From Sialis fuliginosa (Eukaryota > Arthropoda > Insecta > Megaloptera > Sialidae), in NCBI GenBank assembly GCA_961205875.1, contig OY540815.1, forward strand, positions 9,486,001 to 9,550,000: 64,000 bases of DNA, written 5' to 3'. The notes under the pieces are model-generated. The model saw only the letters and a list, made by a program, of their open reading frames with translations, was not told the DNA's origin and did no database searches. Shown piece by piece: positions 24,701 to 36,700 of this stretch. Position 1 is the first letter of the stretch; each line of letters starts with the position of its first letter. The translations under genes and the position numbers were made by a program.

Positions 24701-25119
24701 TTATTGAATTTACCACCTACCGTCCAATAGTTGATACGGGGTGTCCAAATCTATAATAATTAATAATTTAATTTTAGGGTTTCCGATCTCGATTCGATTT
24801 TATCGAAAAATCGATTTTTAAAGCTCCGATCTTTGATATTTTAAATCGATCTTTCTAAATTTGCCCACATTAAATTGAAAAAAAGTCTGTAAAAGTGGTG
24901 TTTTATTATACACTCCTCAAAAAAATTAAGGTAAAGATAAAAAAAACAAAAAAATTCAAATTTTCAAACAGTTATATTTTCATGATCCAAAAGCTCATTC
25001 AAACGCTTGCACTTTTCTAATTTGCGAGGGGGGGGGGGATCACACTATCGATTTTCACCCCGGGTGTCACCCCCCCCCCTCTTAGTAACACCACTGCCAA
25101 GAACCTCTTTATAACATTT
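21721..25119. other. AT-rich gene-free DNA with repeat fragments
   Basis: No gene. The stretch 24063-24330 (CCGTGAAAACGGAACACTTA ... CCGTCTGTCTG ... GTGTCAAATGAAAGG) resembles the same broad class of dispersed repeat as 21378-21720. A moderately complex patch lies at 22260-22380. G and C tracts at 25026-25080 (with AACACCACTG) look like a decayed hAT-type MITE. Confidence 0.4.
24398..24443 (-). ncRNA. Hammerhead-like ribozyme remnant (one extra core base)
   Basis: On the minus strand CTGATG (24437 to 24432) is followed by GA, so the first core box has one extra or altered base compared with CTGATGA. Helix II is GACC/GGTC with a ten-base loop, and GAA is at 24411 to 24409. Helix III is ACGT (24408 to 24405), the cleavage-site base is C24404, and helix I pairs TCACTT (24443 to 24438) with AAATGA (24403 to 24398), five of six pairs. 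Its layout matches the two other motifs but its sequence differs, suggesting a different retroelement family. Confidence 0.5.
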
Positions 25120-25388
25120 GCTACAGGCCCCGCGCTGGCTTAATCCGGCACTGGCCCCGGGGACTCCGAGTGTAGGGGGGGCCCGCAGCAGCGTAAAAAT
25201 TTAGGTGAGCATTGATTGATTGAGATTGAGGAAAAAAAAAGGTCATTAAAATTAAAATCAGTAATGAGTGTAAAATTGAAGTTGACAACGAAAAAGAAAG
25301 TTCTTCAATATTTTTATATTTTGCATATACTGGAGGGCTCGCGGTCACTTATTGCACCAGGGCCCCCGAGCCTCTAGTTACGGCCCTG
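25120..25388. mobile_element. GC-tipped transposon remnant, GGCCGTAAC family, copy 2
   Basis: The right end CCTCTAGTTACGGCCCTG equals that of 6058-6461, and the interior shares GCAGCGTAAAAATTTAGGTG-like sequence. The left end instead shows CTTAATCCGGCACTGGCCCC, the tip of a different CAGTGCCGGATTAAG-type element, so it is chimeric or has been interrupted. No clear target duplication. Confidence 0.55.
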
Positions 25389-27468
25389 GCAGCGACCTCT
25401 ATATAGTTACGCTTCTACTCATCGACTTTTGTAACTCTAAAAAATAATTCTGAAAAATTGAAAGGTACTCATCAAAAAAATTAAAAATAGCGATAGAAAT
25501 ATTTTATTTTAGAATTCATATAAAATTATACAGGATGCAAAGCAGCTTAGAATATAAATACAGAATGATCATTATACAATATACCAATAAGTAAATTATT
25601 TCTATTACAATCGACATATAAATAACAAACAAAAATCCATTTAAAATAATATTAAAACTAATATCAAAATATTAATAATATATCTGAAAGTCACAAGAAC
25701 ACCATAAGTCAAATATTTATAAACACATATTTTAATTAAAACTTCGATGAACAAATATAAGATATTTTATGAACAACACACAGCAGTTTTATTTTATATT
25801 TGTTTATTTAATTTATACACTTTAATATCACAGAGCACAATAAACTGCAAGCACTTTTGAAACAAATTATATCACAGTACAACCTCCCTAAACGTATACG
25901 TAGAGTCGCATGCAGAAGTGATCTTCCAGTTTTCATTCATATTCGCTTATTACAAACTTAGTAGGCTCCTCCCATTTGATTATTATAATATTTAAATTAT
26001 TTCTCCATGTACCAAACAAAGACAGATATTTTGAAACTCATTTGCTAGATAAAGAAGTACTCATATATATTTTTGCAATTAAATTATTACGTAATCTATT
26101 GAAAATTTTATACGTAAATTTTGTCGCAATAAATATTTGATATTCCGAATTTTAGTATTTAAATATGTTAAACTTGATATAAAATTAATTAATGAAATGG
26201 ACGTATATTTCTGTTTTTATTTAAAATGATATAACTATATAAGCTCCGCCCTAGAAAAAAAATAAACAATGAAGTTTGTCTTTCTATTTTTGAATCTGTT
26301 GTAAGTGATTCTGGCCTTTACGGTGGTAGAAGACTTCTGAAGGCGATAGAGTACATTTGGAACTTGACAATAACTTCAATATTCAATATTTTCCTTTTAC
26401 CCCTATATACTAGATAAGAACTAAATTATACACTTATTGAATATTAATTAACTATGTTTGGTTTATATTAACAGTATGAATGCAATATTTTTATTTAAAA
26501 ATATTTAAACTCAAAGTTAAACATAACCTCAAAATTTAAACTATCATCCAAGAGCAGAGAAAGAGACCAAAAGAATATATGTTAAGGAAGATAAATATAA
26601 GGTGAGGTTACATTTTTTTAAGGAATATACTTTAAGAGAGGTTGTACTGTATAACCTGTATTAACCCTTTAACTGCGGGGACTATGCAATTTAGTAAAAA
26701 TAGAGTACCTATCGTAATGTAACAGTGCTTACAATACTCTGCATTTTACTAGGTAACTAGGGGAACAGTTAGTCAAAATGCATCCCGCAGCAAAAGGATT
26801 ATATTAAAAATAGATCCATTACATTATTGTCGATTTTCTTTTACATAAAATCTAAATGTCTATTTAATATCAAAATTCGACTTAATATATACAATTATCT
26901 TTTAAAATTATTTTAAAAATTAAAGTTTCGAAGTTTCAGTTTTACATACAAATTCTTTAAAAATTCTTTTTTAACCTTTTACTGTTATTTTATGAAACAC
27001 ATGTCATCATTAAGCAATTTTAAGACACGCCATGATCACTTTTTGACAATTTAATTTGTACTCATAGTTTAAAAGGTTAATATATTTATTTCTTAAGGGG
27101 ATATTATCTTGTTTTGAATCAAAACAGAAATTATACAGGTCAAAAAATGTTATTGTTGCCTACATAAAAGCTCTACTGTGTTTTTCAAACTTGTTCGCAC
27201 TAATACAGTAGACGTTTCACAGTATGGAATGTCTACTGTACATCAATTGAATTCAACAAATTATCAATCCATAAAAAAAAAACAATTTTGTAGCAGATTA
27301 AAATTTGAAAAAATTAATAATCATTCTGTAGTATACAATTAACATATTAACTAAATATAATTTATAGGTATCTGTCAAATCTAGCAGATATTTAAATTAA
27401 AAAATAACAAAAGTATAAACTATATTTACCCAGAATACTTATAAAAAACTCAATATATTTATAGAAAT
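25389..27468. other. AT-rich flank downstream of CLASRP
   Basis: No gene is seen. The inverted partner of the 6780-7015 repeat lies at 26005-26235. The last part probably includes the CLASRP 3' untranslated region, but I find no canonical AATAAA on the minus strand close to the stop (a TATAAA variant lies at about 27456-27461). Confidence 0.45.
26005..26235 (-). repeat. Dispersed repeat pair, copy 2 of 2
   Basis: Inverted partner of 6780-7015. Compared with copy 1 it carries a small extra segment around AATATCAAATATTTATTGCG. Confidence 0.7.
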
Positions 27469-30400
27469 TTAATAATCCACTAAAGGTTTACAAGAATTAT
27501 TATAATCACGTCTTGAATCAAAGTCTCTATCACGTCTATCCGAAACTTTATCCTTCCGATCAGAATCTTTATCTCTTCTTTCAGATTCTTTTCTTTCGGA
27601 ATCTTTATCTCTTCTATCAGAGTCTTTTTCCCATCTATCTAAATCTTTTTCTCGCCTGTCTGATCCTTTATCACGTCTATATCTATCAGAGTCTCTATGT
27701 CTCGAAGAATAATGTGAGGTTTCTTTGTCTCGATAAGTCCTACTGGAACTTTTTTCATCTTCAGGACTTCGTTTACGATCTGAATAAAAAAATCAATAAG
27801 GTAACAATTAAATATTTTATCAAACTCCAAAATGAAAACTTTTACCGTATTCTTTATGATCTCTTCTATCATATTCACGGTCCCTGTTTCTGTCGTAACT
27901 GCGTTCATAAGACCTGGACGACCTCTCTGCACTGTCTCTTCTTCTCGGAGACTTCCGTTGCCTAACAGGACTCTGATGATCAGAAACCGAATGTTCTTTA
28001 CCTTGACTTTCTGCATCACTTTCAGATTTTGAAGATTGAGAACTGTCATCGTACTGACGTAACTCTCTTCGTCTGAAATAATTATTATAACATTAATTTC
28101 CTCAATAATATACACATGTATCTATGTTTCTCAACATAAGCAATATCTTTAAATATTCACTATTCTGTGATGATTCAACTTGAAGACAAAACAAACTTAT
28201 ACATAAAAGTCTACCAGTGTTTAAATAAGAAATGTCTACGTACTTTCGACGCATTTTAATAACTAGTTCTCTCATCTGTTCATCTCGATCCCTAGCTTCT
28301 TGTTCCAATTTTTCATTCCGCAGTTGTTCTGCTTTTTTATCAGCTTTGTCTGTTAAAAATAAAATAAATTATATACATTTATTTATATACATTATATACT
28401 GTTTAAAAGTTATCCAAGTAATATTTTTTAATTGCTGAACAGGCTGAAGGCTATATTAAATATTTTGTTTCAGAAGTGTTTCAAGGATTGGAAAAAATAC
28501 TGGCGTAAGTGCGTTATATCCAATGGGGACTATTTTGAAGGAAGTCATGAATAGATACTTATTTTTTTAAATAAATAAAAATTCTGAGAACTTGATGTAC
28601 GAGTACAAATGAAATATACATAAATGTACTCACATTGCTTGTTCAATAATATTTGCATTTTTTTCTTTAGCCGATCCTGCGGTTTCACTGAAGAAGCCCC
28701 CGGCTGTAAACATCTTTAAGTTAATATATTTATTTATTTATTATTAAATCACATCATTTTTTGTTCTACGTTGTAACAAAACTTATGAAAAAACAATTTT
28801 GATGGAGTGAAATACATGGTTCTTACTGACTTTGAACGATGCTCCTGATTTAGAACTAACATAACCTGTTAACTTCGAATCGGCTGGCCTGAAAAAGGAA
28901 AGCATAGTCTGTATAATATTTCACAACATTAACTAATTATTTTATGGATTTGTTAATATATTTATCTAATGTATTCACCTTGTTGCCATATCACTTTGAG
29001 ATTGATTCTCTTCTTCACTAGAATACTCCAAATCAGAGGAACTTTTATCACTCTTGTGCCTACCATAATATCTCGGCAGAGGTTTAGAAGGACCCTGATC
29101 TACGTCCATACATTTAGGACTTTGTTTGGTTGACAAGCTTCTACTCCTAGACCTTGATTTAGATTTAGATTCATAACTAGAACTACTACTAGATTGTTTA
29201 GAAGATTTTTTACTCTTAGATGAATGCCGACTATCGAAAGAACTGTTACTTTGTACCGACGACTTACTACTTGTCGAACGCCTTCGTATGTTTTTCTTTT
29301 TTCTTGAAACGGAACTACTTCTAGACCTTGAACGTTTTCTGTACCTGCTACGTTCATTACTCAAACTCCGCTTTCTTGATCTGCTTCTTCTTCGTCTGTG
29401 TGAGCGTGATCTGCTTCTAGATCTTGAGTTTGAATTACTTCTGTACTTTCTATCCCTTGTGTATGAACGATCCCTGTATCGTCTTACAGGAGACCTGAAA
29501 ATTTATATAATAGATATAATTTAATTACGTTTATTTTATTTTTCACTAGATATACCTAGTACGACTATATCTTCTCTCATTTGTTTTCTTTGATGTCCCA
29601 GCCTTTACTTTATCAGCATAAGTCATTGGCTTCAAAGAATTATCATTATCTTCGCCACCAAATGAAGTTATATAAGTAATTTCACCAGCGTTTACTGGTG
29701 ACAAAGACTTTGATGTCGACCTGCTAGAACGTCTTTCAGGAGCAGGAGAAGTTTTGGCAGCATAACTAGGAGGACTTAACGTACGATTCATGAGCCTTTT
29801 CTCGTGATGCGCCCGTCTCGCTCGCCTCGACCTGCGTCCCGAATACAGAGCCCGTTCTTCTTCCTCCTCTCTCGCAGCTCTGAGATTTTCAGCTTCTTCC
29901 ATATCATTTGTGAGATATGAATAGAAGTCATTGCCAGACATGCCAAACAACCTACCACATCTGTTTAACTCGTGAGCTTGAGACATACCGATTTTAGATA
30001 CATCTATTGATAAATCTACATCCACCTCAATATCTGAATCATCACTTTCTTGTTTCTCTTCTTCTTTATATACTGGTGTTGGTTGATTTTCAGAATCCTT
30101 TTCATCATAATTAAATCCAATAGCTGCACCAGTTCCTTTCTTTTTTTTTGCTGAATCCATATCAGCTGTGTACCCATATTGTTCTTCTAAATGTAATTGA
30201 CGTAAGAACTTGTCTTCACTTATACCAAGAAATGAATTTTGAACTAAAACTCTATAACGTTCATAATTACATTGTCGTTCTTCGACACTTACTTCTTGAT
30301 TGTCTTCCTTATTTACATATGGTGTGATATAATCTAAGTGAGCTCTTGCATCGAATCTATCTATTAAATTATCAGCCTGACCTTGCCATGCCATCCTGTA

Positions 30401-30742
30401 AAATAAATTTTTCAATGTAATTAAAAAAATTAACTTTTAGTTAAGATAATTATCAAAATAATTAATTTCAAAGCATTACATCGTTGCAGAACTTTCTGCA
30501 GAAGCAGCGATTGATGGATCTAAATGTATTTTGTATGATCGTCCATGTAGTTGCATAAATTGTGTCGGATCAGCTTTCTGTAAAAATGAATTGCATAAAA
30601 ATTGATATTGTATCAAATCTTCCTCAATTTAATAAATACTTACAATTTTTTCATAAAAATCACGTCGACGTTCTGCTCTTCTTCTGTAATCAACCAACAT
30701 TCCACGAATTTTCCGTTCTTGTTTTCTTGCTTCGTGCCACAT
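27469..30742 (-). CDS. CLASRP: CLASRP, CLK4-associating SR-rich protein
   Basis: Nine coding exons join in frame to 774 aa: 30644-30742, 30480-30577, 29556-30395, 28979-29494, 28831-28888, 28634-28703, 28244-28349, 27846-28072 and 27469-27779. The N-terminus (MWHEARKQERKIRGMLVDYR) is the conserved SWAP-type start of this family, followed by ADPTQFMQLHGR and DPSIAASAES, then an acidic stretch, ITYITSFGGEDN (about residue 260-270) and a long RS domain (about 310-420). A charged helix with KPQDRLKKKMQILLNKQYKA follows, then an RD/RS-rich tail. CLASRP binds the CLK4 kinase and is thought to regulate alternative splicing in the nucleus. The exon 5 donor is the one uncertain join: GTCAGT at 28830 keeps frame, while a stronger-looking GTAAGA four bases later would break it. 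Confidence 0.92.
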
Positions 30743-31077
30743 TTTGATTAATTAATTTTTACGAAAATCTAAACGAAACTTATTTTAAAATACCGGTAAA
30801 CAAGAAAAAAAATTATATTTAATGACAACTAGGTACTGTCAATATTGTCCATTTCTTTACCGTTGAGATTGCTACGCGTAGTGCAGCGGGTACAGCGTTT
30901 AACCGGCACAGCTGTTTTATAGAAAAAATACGAGTATGACTTTCATTATTATTAATGAAGAATTATAATTGTATACTGCCAAACATACGGTATGTCGATA
31001 ATTCAGATTTCATATTTTCATTCGCCATGCAGTATCAGCAACACCAACCGTTTAATTTATTTTTTACACGGACTTAA
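30743..31077. promoter_or_regulatory. CLASRP upstream region
   Basis: This short region upstream of the CLASRP start ends at a Harbinger element. About 30885-30910 contains TAGTGCAGCGGGT, which fits an RNA polymerase III A-box pattern, but no clear B box follows, so a tRNA-derived SINE is only a thought. No TATA box or initiator stands out. Confidence 0.3.
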
Positions 31078-31634
31078 AGCCTGGTTTACACGCTACGATA
31101 AATCGTAACAATTCGATCGTTACGATAAATCGAAAGAGTGTGTACTGTTTACATGCAACGATTTCTTGTCCAATATTCATTGTTGATTGCGGTACACTCA
31201 ACTCAGTTAGCTTTTGCCATGTTGTGGTCGTTATATATCGTTTGTTTAGCAAGAAAAGTGAAAAGGTCACGAAGACCAAGAAGAAAGTGGAGCCACCAGT
31301 GGTTTCTGAAGAAAAGGGTATTTTCTCATATAATATTATTGAAAAAATTGCGAAATGAACCCAATGACTGGCGGAATAGATGAAGAGACTTATGTTGAGT
31401 TGTTAAGGTTAGTTTCTCCGTTAATTGTGAAAAATGATACTGTTATCGTAACAATGAATGGCTGCTACTTGTTTACACGTTCCAACTTGTCGTTACGATT
31501 CGCAGAAATTGATGCCGGCCGGCATCAACCATCCAATTCCAATTCCAATAAATCGCTACAATGTCCTGTTTACACGCAATGATAAATCGTAACAATTCGA
31601 TCGTTACGATTTATCGTAGCGTGTAAACCAGGCT
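31078..31634 (+). mobile_element. Internally deleted PIF/Harbinger transposon
   Basis: Perfect inverted ends AGCCTGGTTTACACGCTACG flank 557 bp, with TAA duplicated on each side (31075-31077 and 31635-31637), the 3-bp duplication of PIF/Harbinger. Inside are subterminal copies of AATTCGATCGTTACGAT at both ends. A frameshifted transposase N-terminus is recognisable: RRPRRKWSHQWFLKK and KLRNEPNDWRN in one frame (about 31240-31380), then DEETYVELLRLVSPLI in another (31376-31425). The catalytic domain is deleted, so it is non-autonomous. Confidence 0.85.
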
Positions 31635-33792
31635 TAAGGCAAGGCACAGCAGAATAATAAACTTTAATAAACATAGGTAAGGTTCATACAGGCTAGAGTC
31701 ACTCCAATACAGGCCACAGAATAATAAATATAATCATATATTAATTTACTAGTTGATTAATATATGATATAATTCATATAATACAGGTGGTAAAATATTA
31801 CTAATAAAAATTAGTAATATGAACTCAAAAACTGCTCTAGAAGTCTAGGAAGTCTTCTAAAGTAGTTTCTATAGATTTATCTATGACTACGAGTGATTCC
31901 CAACTTCATCAAGTTATTTCAGATAGTTTATTCTGCAATACTAATGGAAATAAAATCACAATCATATGACAAGTTATTTATTTACTTCGACATTTACGTA
32001 CACACATGTACACTTACAATGCATTTGTATGCTTATATACATGCACGTGTATAACATAACAAATATATTAAAACATTGCTAGACCATCTAACAATATTAC
32101 TTTCTAAAATATAAGCATTTTATAAACAATATATCTGAAGTATAATCTACTTTTTTAACGTGAGTAGAAAATAAATATTTACAACATAAAATAAGCATAT
32201 GATAAATAATATGTTTCAGTAATTATGATTTTGATGATATATATTAGAATACTTATATAATATATGTTGAACATACATACAATAACTATGTAGTTATACA
32301 ATATAATATTTTCCTTAAAACTCCAAAACAATAAGTTCAAAATTTGTAACTATTACAACAGCGTGTTTAGATAACATTTAAAAAAAAATCCAAGCCACAT
32401 TCTTCATTCCTATATTTACAATTGTATCGTAATATCAAATTCCACACTCTACATATAATTCATGAAAAATTACAATTTAGAGTGAAACATATTTTCAAAA
32501 TAATAAAAAAAATCGAAATAGAATTTATATGAAATTAATTTAAATACAGCCACTAAATAGTTGTATATATTAGTACATCAAATACAGATATAATCTTTTA
32601 CAAGTAGTAAAAGTTCAATAACACCTTTTTAAAAAGTTATTTTAAATCTTAAGAGCATATTAAACTTTTAGAGCAGTTACATGACTCACCCCAAAAGCAA
32701 AAGAATAAACAAAACCATAGTTTTAAATAGAAAAAGATAAAACCATATCGCCTCCTCTACAATTCATAGCTTACATACACATTATTCCTAAACAACCTAC
32801 AAAAATAACCGGTTGTTATGATTAGTTTCTTATACAATATAAATGATTATTTCATAACCACTTTCATATAACTCTTATCACTCTTTTGCATTTATAATTT
32901 AATTGAAAACCAAAGATGACTTATTATTGATACAATTATAACAAGATATGGCATTGCACATATCAACTAACTTCACTCTGTTCGATGTAGGTCTCGCAAG
33001 ACAAAAACCACAGTTATATGTGATCTGTGGTACAAACCCAAATTAATATAGTTGTCAATTATTTGGTGTTTATAAAACCGTGATATCGATATATATGAAA
33101 CACCAATCTTGTTTTATTAATATAAAATTTAATTTGGTTAACTACAAGAATGATATAAAAAAAACCACCGTGTACTCATATAAACGCGTTAATCACATGC
33201 ACATGTAAACATACAAAAACTCACGTGATGTCATGCGCAGAACAATGTCAAAATGAAACTCCGGAATGCCATGTCTTCTTATAATTGTATCATGAGTTTT
33301 ATTATTGATATTTCACTAAATAACATTATATCATCTCCTCTAAAAGTATCGTAAGCGCTATGTAATGGTGCTTACGATAGGAGGCGATATGCATTTTTAG
33401 CCATATGTATTTTAGTGTTGATTCTATAAAACTAGAAATACCAACTTTTGAAAATAAAAAATGCATTATCATAATCATTAAAAAATCATCTTTAATTTGC
33501 AAAATTAATCAAATTGAAAATTAATATAATTATACTTATAATGTGTGTTTCTCAGTATCATTTATGAATATATATAATAATCTGGTCCAAGTTATGCAAA
33601 AGAACTACTATCATATGGAATAAAGAAATTAATAATTGCACAAAAAGCTAATTAAAAAGCAACAATAGTTACACCACATTTTGTTTTATTAAAAAACTAA
33701 TTTAACCCTCATTATTTCTTATAACAATAGTTCTTCTGTATATGAAAACATAGTTTCTACGTTTTACATTATCGTGTCTTTGTGTCATGCCG
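31635..33792. other. AT-rich spacer and CREB3-family 3' untranslated region
   Basis: No gene. A minus-strand AATAAA (TTTATT at 33685-33690) lies about 105 nt after the CREB3-family stop and is a likely polyadenylation signal. The rest is AT-rich with no ORF or repeat I can define. Confidence 0.45.
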
Positions 33793-36700
33793 TTATTTAT
33801 CCTCTTCGACTCGTAGAACCACGACATTGTTAGGATGCGATAGGTTATGCTTTGATTCAACACCATCATTTAGTATTTGATTCTGCTGAACTATCGGTGG
33901 AGGCCAGACATCATCTAATGGTGGCTCAATGTATTTCCGAAGAACTGGATCCGATTTGTCAAAACCATCCAATGAAATTTCATCAAATTTCTGCGAATCC
34001 AAACGTGATCGTTTGGCAGCTGGGGCATCAAAATGATTATCATTATGGAAAGTTAATAACTCATCCATGTTGATTTCCTCGTCAATCTCCTCTCCTATAA
34101 AAACCACATATAAAATCAATATACAGGTAATAGGCATGATGCCAGTAACAAAGTATCACTGAAATTATGATTTTAAATAATGAAATAAGTTAAAAAGATT
34201 CTAAATAATGTATTTATTTTTATATTAAAAGCAAGATTAATATGATTTTTGTTAAAATAAAAATGCAAAATACAACAATCCGCCATGTTTGATAAAACAC
34301 CAGTCAGAGTGGATGACGTCACGGCTACATAAACGTCATTTTTGTTTCATTAATATCTGCACTGTTTATAAATTATCAATTTGCTCAGTTTTGTGTTACC
34401 AAAAGTAAAATCGAGAAACATTAGCGATAGAACAAGGATTTATTATAGTTTACAAGGAGTGTTTACATAAGCGTGACGTCAAAAATGCGCCATGACACCT
34501 GCGAGCGTTTTGGCATCAAATTCAAAATTAGTTTTAAAAGGATCAATTTTTGTGATTAAACCTTTATTTTCTGCAGAAATATGCATTTCTTTGGAAATAA
34601 GAGACACGTAAGATCATCATAAAATAGTTTTTAAAAATTAGGCATCATGCCTATTGTATTTTTTTTAAATAATATTTACCTGGTTTGCTGAACAGCAACG
34701 CTCTCTTCCCCACATATTCGTCCATTTTACTTTCAAGCTCCATGTCGGTGGACGAACTGAGTGCATTATTACCGCCTCCTCGTTTTAACGACGGTACAGA
34801 TATTAACGCCAAGGACATCAATAGTACCATCAGACAGGTAGCAGGTTGTGCTTTCCCGATTGCCGTAGACGCCCCTTGCCCTTGATCACCGACAGCCCCC
34901 ATCATTTTACGACTGACAAGAGCCTGCAATCTGCGCAACTGCGACACCAACGACTGGTTTTGTGTTTGTAGTACTTTAATGCGCTTCAGTAATGTTTGAT
35001 TTTCTTCAGTGCATTGTTTTACTCTGTAATATTAATAAGAAGTTATATTAACTAATATGTTAACATTTGTTTGTAAATTCCAGTGTGTTCTACTGCCTTA
35101 CTTTTATCAGTATGAAGATTATGTCTCTAGTTGGCTAATCTTACTTATAACATAATCATAGTTTACATTAATCATATAACTAGAAATAGTTTTTATCTCA
35201 CCTATCCTCTAATCCATCAACATATTCCTTCTTTCTTTTCCTCGAGTCTTGTGCTGAAATTTTATTTCTGATTTTACGCCTGATACGCTTCAGTTCTCGT
35301 TCTTCGTGTTTGGTCAGCGGGTAACTTGTAGGTAACGATATACCTTCTTTCGCAAGTAGTCTTTGCTCTTCGGACGTCAGCTGTAACCGAGGGTAGCTAC
35401 TGCTGTTCACCGAAGTCTCAGAATTACTTCCGTCATATATATCATCATCGCTTGTACCGGATGCATCAGGAACATTAATTTCATTACACTGTTCATCTGA
35501 AAATGAATATTGATTTTCAATTGAATTTTCGACCCACTGGATAACAATGAATTTTTTGAAAACGTAAAAAACAAAAACTTAATATACTCGTACATACCTA
35601 TATGTTTAATAATCATAGAATTCTTCACCGCAGATTTCTTTGTCTGCTGTAACAAATTAGCAGCAGCAAGTTTTATGTTTGCAGGTGTTTTCTTTCCAGA
35701 CGGACTGATTATTTTAATAGTGCGGAGATCTTTAACGGACACAGGAAGTAAAATGGAACGAGGGTTATTACTGTTCATTGGTTGCACACGGATCACTTGT
35801 CTAACTGTACCAGCCAGTTTATTTTGTTGAGTATTTTTTTGGTTGAGGATCGTTACAGTCTGCAAAGGTTTATTTTGAATCCGTATACTGTTCACTTTTA
35901 CTTTTGGGTCTTGGTGTTTAACTGAAAACAAACATTAATTTTAAATATAAACTTTTTTCCAAATCTTTATCAGGGTGTATTTTTTTCTTAAAAGCAAAAT
36001 AACTTTGAAACTTTAAAATTATAACTTTCGTTCTTCATATAATTAAGCATATTTCCTGAATTTTATAGATTTTTCCAAGAGGAAGGTTAGAAGAAAAACA
36101 CCTTTAATTATCAATAATTCAACAATTACATTGTTGACAATTTAATTTAATTCACGTTGAATGTATCAATCGAAAAACGACATAATATATTGACAAAACT
36201 TAGATACTTACTGACAACATGTTCGTTACTTAATTCTGGTATATGATAAACGTCTGGATGATTCTGAACAGATATATTTTCTTCCGAATGTCCTGGAGAA
36301 AGGTTACCACCTGCTTCTGATACTGAAGGTCCTGGCGAACTAAGGGTCGTGCTAAGTATGTCATCGTCATCACCGAGAATCAACTGGTCTCCAAGATCAC
36401 TGCAAAAGGCAAATTTTTATTTACTTGACATTCATATAATCCAATTTTAATTTAAATATTAAATTTATATTCAATGTATAATATAAAAATTAACCAATTA
36501 TTTAAAACTTACAGATCATGATGGTCACTACTAAGACCACTGTCAGAACAAGAACTGGGAGGTGTTGATTCAAGAACATTGCAGAGTTGCTCATCACTGT
36601 TTAATATCGTGTTAAAGAATTCATCGGATGCAGGCCATTCCTCAGTCTAAAATCAAAATAAATATATACTTAATTGTTAACATTTTTATGTTTAAATTTT

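Noticed and set aside
27639..28115. 158-codon minus frame in the CLASRP 3' region
   Set aside because: It reads exons 8 and 9 and their intron in the wrong frame; the spliced RS/RD-rich frame is the coding one.
30880..30960. tRNA-derived SINE near the CLASRP start
   Set aside because: TAGTGCAGCGGGT fits an A box, but no B box or poly(A) end follows.
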